A stretch of DNA of 64,000 bases from Lantana camara (lineage: Eukaryota > Streptophyta > Magnoliopsida > Lamiales > Verbenaceae), in assembly GCA_037501455.1 (NCBI GenBank), contig CM074864.1, forward strand, positions 22,438,001-22,502,000, written 5' to 3'. The notes beneath the pieces are model-generated. The model saw only the letters and a list, made by a program, of their open reading frames with translations, was not told where the DNA came from and did not search any database. Shown in pieces: positions 1 to 7,960 of the stretch. The translations under genes were made by a program, and so were the position numbers. Position 1 is the stretch's first letter. Each line of letters opens with the position of its first letter.

Positions 1-15
1 TCGGGTTGGTCCGGG

Positions 16-948
16 GTGTCGAGTGAGGCCCCACCGCTTCCAAATTTGTACTTCGAGGACTTTTTTGGCTCTTTCGATGAAGCCGGGGCTCAACAATTCA
101 TGCTGAATAGAGGGGGACAGACCTTGACTTCGATACGTCAACGTCAGATCAAGGTCAAAGAGCCAGAGGAGGTGGAGGCCGAGGAGCCAGAGGAAGTGTT
201 TGTTTCGAACCCCAACCCGGCTCGATCGGGGCATATCTGTAGAACCTTAACCGACGTCACTCAGAGGGCATCGACGATGTCCGAGCGCAAATTCCGTGAA
301 ATTTTGAACAGGTCAAATGGGATGCCACAGGGTGTTATGGCTCGGTTGCCCTTCGAGGGGGAGATGGTGGGAGCCCCAAAAACTAGATATTCCTTTGGTC
401 TCTATCACGTGTCGATGAAGCATGGATTTTGGTTTTCGACCCACCCCCTCGTGTTGACTTTCTTCAAGCGGGTCAACTTGTGTCCCGCTCAGCTCATTCT
501 GAACTCAATCGCTTTGATGTACAACGCAATCATCATTCTTAGGTGCTTGGGGTTCGAGCCTTGCTTCAAGGACTTCGGCGTGTTTTTCGTCCTCGTCAAC
601 TCCTCCAAGTCTGGGACCGGCTATTACTACCTCCAAGCCAGGTCGGGCCGAAAGCTTGTTGACATCCCGAACTCGTCGAATGGGAGTAGCTGGAAGGAGA
701 ACTTTTTCTTCATCGACTGTCCGATATCTCTTCCTTTCCGCACGACGTGGACCACGAAAGAGCCCAAGAAGCTCCCAACGAGGAGGAGTGCTTGGCTATA
801 TAGTGATAAAAATCTTAAGCTTTTATCCGATATGGGCTCGTTCGACCCCACCTACTTAACGAGGACGGCCCACTTAGTCGAGGCAGGTCTAGTCCCGGGG
901 ACGAGGTTATGCAATTTCCACTTTGGTGAGCCTCCGGCTCCGGCCTGA
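16..948 (+). CDS. Antisense accessory ORF of Tat element, exon 1 (PF04195-like), 5' partial
   Basis: The frame is open from base 1 and begins with a GTG at 16 only because the window starts there, so the true start is probably upstream. The 310-residue product has an acidic EPEEVEAEEPEEV stretch (about residues 49-61) and then a globular region with GFWFSTHPLVLTFFKRV, resembling the plant 'putative gypsy type transposon' family (PF04195). Some Tat-lineage Ty3/gypsy elements carry such an extra ORF between pol and the 3' LTR in antisense. That fits here: the pol remnants at 3631-19537 are on the minus strand, and this ORF lies beyond the end of pol on the plus strand. Function is unknown. The frame stops at 946-948, but a splice donor at 926 would join it in frame to 1210. 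Family match is from memory of the domain, not a search. Confidence 0.6.
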   Translation: MSSEAPPLPNLYFEDFFGSFDEAGAQQFMLNRGGQTLTSIRQRQIKVKEPEEVEAEEPEEVFVSNPNPARSGHICRTLTDVTQRASTMSERKFREILNRSNGMPQGVMARLPFEGEMVGAPKTRYSFGLYHVSMKHGFWFSTHPLVLTFFKRVNLCPAQLILNSIALMYNAIIILRCLGFEPCFKDFGVFFVLVNSSKSGTGYYYLQARSGRKLVDIPNSSNGSSWKENFFFIDCPISLPFRTTWTTKEPKKLPTRRSAWLYSDKNLKLLSDMGSFDPTYLTRTAHLVEAGLVPGTRLCNFHFGEPPAPA

Positions 949-1209
949 CCTGCCCGATCGGGTCTCGGGTCTTTTTTTTTTTTTTTACGTTGCGTCGGGT
1001 CGAACTCGACCCCTTTTTGTATACCGGATCAAAGTTGATCCCTTTTGTATACCGGGTCGAAGTCGATCCTATTGGTATACCGGGTCAAAATTGATCCCGT
1101 TGGTATACCGGGTCAAAGTCGATCCCGTCTTGTTGGGTCTCTCTCTCCTTTATTATTATTTTTTTGTGACCTCTTCTTGATACTAATCGACCTCGATTTA
1201 TTTTTGCAG
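926..1209 (+). other. Putative intron in the accessory ORF
   Basis: GTGAGC at 926 and a T-rich tract ending in TTTTTGCAG at 1209 are good plant splice sites. Removing the 284 bases avoids the stop at 946 and continues the frame into the exon at 1210 (codon split one base plus two bases). T-rich stretches and the palindrome array at 997-1126 lie inside. This is an inference from sequence only. Confidence 0.45.
997..1126. repeat. Five-unit array of GATC-type inverted repeats
   Basis: Five units of about 16 bp start at 997, 1026, 1054, 1082 and 1110, a period of about 28 bp. Unit 1 is GGGTCGA-AC-TCGACCC and unit 2 is GGATCAA-AG-TTGATCC, both with perfect 7-bp arms. The others have one or two mismatches or G-U pairs. 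Units 2 to 5 are preceded by TATACC. The array sits in the putative intron. Confidence 0.8.
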
Positions 1210-1469
1210 GTTTGCACATTCTAGCTATGAGTCGATTGGAGAGGGTGCGGAAGAACTTGAAGTTGAACAGGAACGATCCCATTCCTCAGGCCGAGCAGGA
1301 AAGGATTGACCGATCGATATCTGCGATCAATGAGGGTCTGTCGGAAGCCCAACGGCCTTATCGACAGGCTCTCCCGATCCCACGACCACAAGATTAGGTT
1401 CCCGAAGAAGCTTATGGGGCGGGGCAGGCATTGGATGAGGTCGAGCCCGATCCCGTGGACCCCGAACAA
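1210..1469 (+). pseudogene. Accessory ORF, putative exon 2 (one in-frame stop)
   Basis: After the acceptor at 1209 the frame encodes a basic then acidic segment (SRLERVRKNLKLNR followed by DPIPQAEQERIDRSISAINEG). A TAG at 1395-1397 interrupts it, and beyond that the same frame stays open with acidic residues (VEPDPVDPEQ) up to a possible donor GTAATT at 1470. The acidic, low-complexity linker is consistent with the middle of the accessory protein. I infer that the TAG is a decay mutation. Exon limits are guesses based on frame continuity. Confidence 0.4.
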
Positions 1470-1540
1470 GTAATTAATTTAGATCATTTAGATCTTTATT
1501 TCAACCCCGACACCATCTTTATGACCTGACTCTTTTTCAG

Positions 1541-1666
1541 GAGGTACAACATAGGACCGGTAGGTGCTTGTGTAAGCGGAAGAAGAAAGTACAGGCTGAG
1601 GAGGTTGAACCCGACGCCGACCCTGATACCGGATCTGATATAGGCGAAAAGCTGCTTGATTTCTAG
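1541..1666 (+). pseudogene. Accessory ORF, putative exon 3
   Basis: TCTTTTTCAG ends at 1540, a strong acceptor, and the following frame is in phase with the preceding exon if 1470-1540 is removed. It encodes a basic patch CKRKKKVQ, which could serve as a nuclear localisation signal, then acidic EPDADPDTGSD. It ends at TAG 1664-1666 or at an unrecognised donor. A further intron to about 1941 would be needed to reach the coiled-coil segment. Confidence 0.35.
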
Positions 1667-1941
1667 CAGACACAATCACCTAGGTGGCCATGTGGGCTCG
1701 AGAGGGAGAAGGAAGACGGGTCGATATGAAATCTCGGGGTCGGCTAGCCCGATTTCCCTTTGCTGGCCTCTCTCTTCAACACCAGCTGTGTGATCGAAGA
1801 ACAAAGGGTGCTTTTTAAAGAGCCTTACGATCATAAAAAATATCACGTCAGTAAAGCCGTTTACAGCGTAAGTGTTTCCTTGCCCATTCCCTTTTGTCAT
1901 TTTTCTTTTACAACGGTCTGACGACCCCACCCCATCGACAG

Positions 1942-2763
1942 GAACTAATGTCGACCGTCATTAACACCTTCCAAAGGGTGGAGGTCTTCGAGTCTGAAAT
2001 GCACAAGTACAAGGAAAAGTACAAGGCCGCCAAAGCCATGCTGAGGTCGGCCAACACGGGGAGGATGGATGAGCTCGAGAGACGGCTCGACGAGGTGTTG
2101 TCGACGCAGATCCTTAGGGAGGAGGAGGCCCAGGTGCATACGGTAGAGTTGCAAAGTGCTCTGGAGTGGATTCAGACCATGGAGTCGAGCCATGCGGCTG
2201 AACTAAGAGCTATCCAGGCTAAAACCAAGCACAAAGTTCAGCAAGGGAAGGCCGCGGGCTGGGACGCGGGTCGAGCGGCTGCCTTGTCTGAAGGACAGGC
2301 CAAGATTGATGCTATGATTGAGTCCTTCCGAAATGCCAGGACCAGGACCGAGCAGTACACCATTCTCGAGTTTATTGAAGCGCCAACCTTTGATGAGGCG
2401 AACTCAGTGATGGCGGGCATCGACCTGGAGGCCAGGTTCAAACTCGCGTATAACTAGATCAGGAAACAAGGCCTCATCCCTGTGAGCTTCGATGAATCTA
2501 ATATAGGCCTCGAAAAACCTAATCCGTATCCCGATCCGATGGAGGAAGACAAAGAAACCCCCATCGATATCGATTGGCGTCACCACAAGTATGGGTTTGC
2601 CATTGACATGGCGTTCGCCAAAAGGGACAAGAGGGCCCCGATTTACGAGCTCCCTCCTCCGATCTATCTTGAGAGCTTCCTACCTCCGTCCCGTTTGGGT
2701 CGCGACAAGGCTTCGGCATCGTCTGGTCCTTCCGGCTCTTCTCAGTATGCTCCGCCAACTTGA
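1942..2763 (+). pseudogene. Accessory ORF, C-terminal coiled-coil segment with one in-frame stop
   Basis: An acceptor-like CATCGACAG ends at 1941. The frame from there is open to TAG 2455-2457 and then, in the same frame, to TGA 2761-2763. The first part is rich in E, K, R, A and L with heptad spacing (for example MDELERRLDEVLSTQILREEEAQ) and is probably a long coiled coil. After the stop the frame continues as RKQGLIPVSFDESNIGLEKPNPYPDPMEED and ends in a Ser-rich tail. A globular N-terminus followed by a coiled coil fits the plant PF04195-type proteins as I know them, which supports treating 16-2763 as one gene. The TAG probably makes this copy a pseudogene. Confidence 0.5.
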
Positions 2764-3630
2764 CCTTGTTATTATTTGTTGCTTTTTCAAGTGGCTTAAG
2801 AACAATTCATTCGACCCAGAGGCTGGGGTGTAGTCATGTGAATATTATGTTATTTCTGTTTTTGCTTAAACACTTCTGATATACCGGCCCATATCACGGG
2901 TAAGATCGGTACCTTTGTTCGGTCCACTTACTCGACCCATATCGTGGGTGGGATTGAGATTTATTTTATGGAGCATAACTTTATTTTTCCTTGCACTTGT
3001 TATTTTTGCAAGCAACATTCGTTTCCTTGGATGGATTGATGGGGATGCCATATACAATGTTGGGATCGAGTTCGATCCCCATATACACCACGGGATCGAG
3101 TTCGATCCCTGTATGCTACATTGGGATCGAGTTCGATCCCCTTGGTTGTGGGATTCTCACGTACTTGTGCAATTTTAACAAATGTGTATTCGTGTGGGGT
3201 TTGAGTTTGGACTCGGGATTATATCGATCCGGGTTATTTTCGATCCGGGCTCACTTCAAGACAGGTATCAGTACGTCGCTTTGTGAGTTTTTGCATACTT
3301 AGGCCATTTTGACAAGTGTTAATTGTGTATTCACGTAGGGCTCGAGAGTGGAATGCATTAACGACCTTGTGTATCATTTTGTCCTGAGGATTGTTTATCG
3401 TTAGACTTGGGGATTTGCAATACGAGAGAATAACTTAAAATTTACTAAAAATGTAGGTTGGGAGGGTCTCACTCCCTTCCGATAGCATGATCGTAGATCG
3501 AATGCCCAATAAATAAAACGTAATAAATGTGGGTCGATTCGTATTGAATGGATCGAATTCGATCCGAATACCGGTTCGATAACGGGCTTCGATGGAGCTC
3601 CGATTCGATTACATATACAAAATGGTGTTT
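2764..3630. other. Non-coding spacer between accessory ORF and pol end of Tat-A
   Basis: No convincing coding frame. It contains the hairpin array at 3062-3140, two CGATCCGGG motifs around 3225-3250, and a perfect 16-bp palindrome GGATCGAATTCGATCC at 3550-3565. In element orientation this lies between the pol stop codon (3631) and the antisense ORF, where the two converging transcripts would end. Confidence 0.55.
3062..3140. repeat. Three-unit inverted-repeat array
   Basis: Three exact copies of GGGATCGA-GT-TCGATCCC lie at 3062-3079, 3092-3109 and 3123-3140, a period of 30-31 bp. Each has perfect 8-bp arms and a 2-base spacer. The arms resemble those at 997-1126. Confidence 0.85.
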
Positions 3631-4634
3631 TTAGGCGTAAAACCTTTTCAGATTGCGAGCGTTCTATGGCCTTGGTAGGGGCACTCTGGCCATATCTTCG
3701 AGCTTATACGCCATGTTCTTGCCTACTTTAGTGATTCGGTAGGGACCTTCCTAGTTGGGTTCGAGTTTTCCCACGTGTTGGAGGACCTCAACCTTTTTTA
3801 ACACTAGATCCCCAATTTGGAACGAGTGGGGTCTGAACTGTTTGTTAAACGATCGGGCCGCGACCTCCTTATACTGCTTAATCTTCTGATATACGCGTTC
3901 CCGTTTCTCCTCTATCAGGTCCAGGTCGTTGGATCGATTCTCCCCATTCCTATCAAGTTGGTACTGACTGACGTGGGCCGTTTCGTGTAATAACTCTGAG
4001 GGGATCACGGCTTCCGACCTGTGGACCAGGGAATAGGGGGTTTGGCCCGTTACGGTTCGGGGGATCATTCGATAAGCCCAGAGGACCCCGTCGAGTTCTT
4101 CTGCCCATGCGCCTAGCTTGGCATCGAGGCGGGTCTTCAAGTTTTGAATGATGATCCTGTTAGTGACTTAGGCTTGGCCATTTCTTTGAGGGTGGCCAAC
4201 AGTAGTGAATCTGAGGTCGATCCCGATGTCTCAACAATAGCTTTTGGTGTTCTTACTCCGGAACTGAGGTCCATTATCACAGATGAGAACCCCCGGAACC
4301 CCAAAACGACAGATTATATTCTTGCAAAGGAAATTTCTTATCATGGCATCGGTTATTTTTGGGACTGCTTCGGCCTCGACCCACTTTGAAAAGTACTCAA
4401 TGGCTACTATGGCGAATCACTTTTGCCGGGGGGACTAATGGGAACGGCCCGATGATGTCAATCCCCTATTGATCGAAGGGCCAGGAGACGTCGATCGCGA
4501 TAATGGTTGCGGGGAGTGTATGTTAGAGGTTACCGTGTTTTTGGCACTTGGGGCATTTCTTGAATGCAACTTTACGTCTCGGACAAGGGTCGGCCAAAAG
4601 TAGCCGCTCCACAGGACTTTGCGGGCTAAGGTTC
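3631..4634 (-). pseudogene. Tat-A integrase, catalytic core and C-terminus
   Basis: On the minus strand this encodes the Ty3/gypsy integrase from after the N-terminal zinc finger to the pol stop at 3631-3633. In order I see LARKVLWSGYFWPT near 4640-4600, GIDIIGP with the first catalytic Asp, CDNGPQF with the second Asp, NGQA-stop-VTNR where the catalytic Glu should be, and the C-terminal GAWAEELDGVLWAYRM and QIGDLVLKKV motifs ending in NLKRFYA. Lesions: a stop before GIDIIGP, at least one frameshift in the core, TAA (4168-4170) replacing the catalytic Glu codon, and a stop near 3751 where NWEGPYR is expected. It continues at 13950 on the other side of CopA, so the element was whole before CopA inserted. 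Confidence 0.85.
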
Positions 4635-5751
4635 TGTTGGGAATGGTGCCCTGAAAATTCAATTTGCTGAATTAATTAAACTGAATTTACAGCAAGTTAT
4701 GAGTATTTCACATATTAATAATTAATGACGTGTGGTGGTATTCTCATATGAAATGTGTTTCATAGGAAAAGACTTTGAATACCGAAATCACGTGTCATTA
4801 AAGTTCTACTTGGTAAGATAAGAATATGTTCTTATCAAGACTATAACGTGGTTATATAAGATGATTAGTCTTTCGTCATAGGGAATGGTGATTCCAATTA
4901 TAACACGTTGATGATTTTCAATAGGATTGGAAACATCAAACTGGACCACTGAGATTATTTATTTTATACTGCTATCTAAAATGAATAAAATCTCAGGAAG
5001 CATTGTACTCTTAATCCTGATAATATTTCGGCTTTAGGCATGTAGTGTTAGTCACTGTAACATACTCGAAGTGAGGTCTCGGTAACGGGTGGCCAAAATA
5101 CTTTGTATGATTCGGTGACAGCATGAAATGTGCTAAAGAGTTATATTGATCGAGGAATCCGTGGCCTTGCTGGAAGGTAAAAGATATCCTTGAAATAGAT
5201 TTGCAAAGTTCGAATTAAGACTTTGGCCAAAGCACTTCGCGTGATAACGTCACCGAAGTTGTATGTTGAATGTGTTTCACATACAGAGAATTTGAACTTA
5301 AGGCGAATCAATAAATTTCAAATTAGAGATGAAAAATAAATGATAGTAGTTGCAATTTATTTTTCATGGATATCTACACGGAGGAGTAAAATGCGAAATT
5401 ATTCTAGATCGAGAAATTCGTGAATAATTTAATTAATTTTAGAGTGCAACAATATTCATTTAGTGGAATTAAATATTGTTAAACGGTAATTAATTATTAT
5501 CATGGGATGATAATATATTAACCCGTTTGGAGCTAAAATTAATTAGTCCTGCAGGTCCCCCTGCAAGCCCCAATTGAAAACCCAAAGAGAAAATAATAAA
5601 AGGAGAAAGAGAAATGAATTTTCAAAGTGTTTGAAAATAGCCAAGCGATTTATTTTATGAAAATAAATCAAGTTCCAAAGAGTTGGAAATGCCCGGAATT
5701 TTATTTTGGAGAAAATAAAATTTTCATCGAAAAAAAAAAAAAAAAAAATCG

Positions 5752-5875
5752 GTGATGACGTGGCAGCTGACGTGGCATGCCACGTCAGCAAGTGGGTCCA
5801 TGTGGCGCTGACTGGGCAGCCGCGTGGCAGGCCACGTGTGCGACACGTGGATGGCTCAGATCGCGCCACGTCATC
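5752..5875. promoter_or_regulatory. ACGT-core palindrome cluster upstream of CopA TATA box
   Basis: About 125 bp holds at least six ACGT cores. A perfect 20-bp palindrome TGACGTGGCATGCCACGTCA lies at 5768-5787, followed by CCACGTG and ACACGTGG. TGACGTGG and CACGTG are established binding cores for plant bZIP and bHLH factors. The cluster lies 380-510 bp before the TATA box and is repeated in the 3' LTR (palindrome at 12868-12887), so it is probably the U3 enhancer. Confidence 0.65.
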
Positions 5876-6258
5876 GGAAAGGAACGATTCAGATTTGTCT
5901 GAATCGGGTCGGTCAAACGGGTCCAGATCCGGGTCAACGGATCGGACCAAACGGATAGGGTTGAACCGGACCGGACACGTGGCATCACCAGGATCGGCCA
6001 CGTGTCGGACCGGACCGGTTCAAGGGTTTGGAACCCTAGCCGAGAGTGAAAGTCACGCGCCGCCTTGTGGCGGCGCGTGAGGGCGCGTGTGAAGTCCGTT
6101 TGCCGCGTTCTCCGCGGCGTTGAACTCGTGGCTCTGAGATCTACGACGTGGTTACCTTGGTTTTCGTGTCCAAGTTGTACACGCAAGTGGGATGTGAAAT
6201 TACCATTTTGCCCTTGCTTTTGAATCCAAAATGACCGAAATGCCCTCGGTTTTTCCCC

Positions 6259-6266
6259 TATAAATA
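6259..6266 (+). promoter_or_regulatory. TATA box of CopA 5' LTR
   Basis: TATAAATA flanked by CCCC and GGGG, giving a small hairpin. Repeated at 13359-13366 in the 3' LTR. Transcription would start about 30 bp downstream, defining the U3/R border near 6290. Confidence 0.75.
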
Positions 6267-6851
6267 GGGGCCTTGGGTCCTCATTTCTCACATAACATTT
6301 TGGGAAAGGTTTTGGCTGTTCCTTAGCTTTGAAACCATGTCCCATTCTCCCAGTTAATTCCGATTTATTTCGGAATTAATTTTTAATTAGGTGTTTATAT
6401 ATAAACGCCTAATTTCGGGAGAATAAACCCTGAAAAGGGTTTTTAGTTTAAATTTTATTTTCTCTAAGTATTTAGAGAAATACTTTCGGAGCCCACGCTC
6501 CGAGGGTGTCCCTGGGGATATTGCAGGGAAGCTCTGCCGGTCTCACGAGTGGGCAAGGAGCTGGAAAAATGCCGTTAGATAGCCATGTTTGCAGTACGGT
6601 AATAGTTTTCAGTTATTTTATTTTAAGCATGATAAATTATGTGCTCTTAAGTGTTAATTGCATGTTAGATATTTATCTGCTTAAGTGATTTAAAATTTAT
6701 TATCAATTGCATGTATATACTTGAGTAGATCCGGCTAAGTCTTCCGCTTTGTATTAAAATGTTTTAGAAATATTTTAATACTTGTATTATAATAAAAAAT
6801 TTTAAAATGTGGTCCCGGACTGCTACTGTTCTGGGCCCGCATCCCATCAAC

Positions 6852-6864
6852 TGGTATCAGAGCC
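6852..6864 (+). other. CopA primer binding site (tRNA-iMet)
   Basis: TGGTATCAGAGCC starts two bases after the 5' LTR end, the standard plant PBS complementary to the 3' end of initiator Met tRNA. It is intact, unlike the coding region. Confidence 0.93.
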
Positions 6865-7960
6865 GTACTCTAGATATATACATGCATTGATATGATGCAT
6901 GTGATGCATAATTTTAAATCTGATACTGTGCACGTAAATTCTGTCAAAGAAGACTGGTTTTTAAGTGGGACCGTTTGTGACCCCTCCAGTGTTTCTGGGA
7001 ATTTACGTGGAATGGTAATTTTTGGGAATCGATTTCAATAATCTTCCTGGTTAATTACCGAATCAGTAAACATGATTTAAATTATGAGATAATTTATTTA
7101 TAACATGTTTACTTTATGTCATTTTTTTAAGCATGATAATTATGTGATAATTATAACAGCATGCTTAATTGATTTAATTCATGGCATATTTATTTTGTGT
7201 CATTTAAAATTTTAAGCATGATAATTATATGAAAGGATGCTTAATTATTTTAATTTATGGCATGATCATGATAATATGAGATATTATGATATTTACAATT
7301 ATGCATATTTTATTTAATGTGATTAAATAGTAATGTTTAATAGAAATTAGACGCGATGCATAATTGAACTAATATTTTTCGGCCTAATTAATAAATTGTT
7401 ATTATTGCCTTAAAATATTATTATTGGGATTTTAAATATGATTTAGTAATCCTAGTGGGAGGGTATTAATTAGATTAATTACTTCCAACAATAAGACGCC
7501 AAAAGTGATTATTAAATAATCAACAGATAATCCACACCTTTTTAAAAATTCAAGTGGGAGCGAGATGAAAAGAGTTGGATTCTCACGGCCTCCATTACCC
7601 GTCTATAGTATAGTGGATGTATACTACTCCCTTCGGCGGGTATATATTCGCGGTATACAAGATTAGACTTCTACGGATAGAATGAAATACGACGAAAGTC
7701 AGCTCGACCACGCCTCCGTGGAGTGTCTTGACCTACTCGTACGGACTTCTAGGTAATGGTGCACACTTGACTAAGTAATGTATTAACCTCCCTTCGGAGC
7801 TCTGTTACATTTATTTAGAGGCCAAGGGTTGACGTGGTGGATTGACATTGTTTTGTAAGAGTTACCTAGTTGACATGTTAATTAAGAATAGTTCTTGCTT
7901 TTCTAAGCGGTTTTCGACCTCGCCTCCGGGGAGTCAACTGCAGTTAGTTAAGTCACCATT
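6865..7960 (+). other. CopA leader with four spaced hairpins
   Basis: Non-coding, AT-rich leader between the PBS and gag remnants. Four stem-loops have similar CCtcCGG-type loops and different stems: 7615-7649 (10-bp stem GGATGTATAC/GTATATATTC with two G-U), 7698-7732, 7777-7811 and 7910-7938. Spacing is about 80-130 bases. Similar leaders occur in CopB1 and CopB2 with another loop sequence, which suggests an RNA-level role such as packaging or dimerisation; that is inference. Confidence 0.5.

Larger units (their letters stand above)
4635..6849 (+). repeat. CopA 5' LTR
   Basis: 2215 bp, from TGTTGGGAATGG to CATCCCATCA. It contains an A-run near 5730-5748, a GC-rich ACGT-palindrome cluster (5752-5875), a TATA box at 6259 and a U5 region with an inverted repeat around 6358-6385 (AATTCCGATTTATTTCGGAATT). 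Short open frames on both strands in the GC-rich part are by-products of composition. Confidence 0.93.

Noticed and set aside
923..1180. 85-codon frame over the intron palindrome array
   Set aside because: It overlaps the end of the accessory exon in another frame and translates the repeats; no domain.
5543..6345. Frames of 124-186 codons on both strands in the CopA LTR, repeated at 12644-13391
   Set aside because: They lie across U3 and the TATA box, have no recognisable domain, and exist in both strands of a GC-rich segment.
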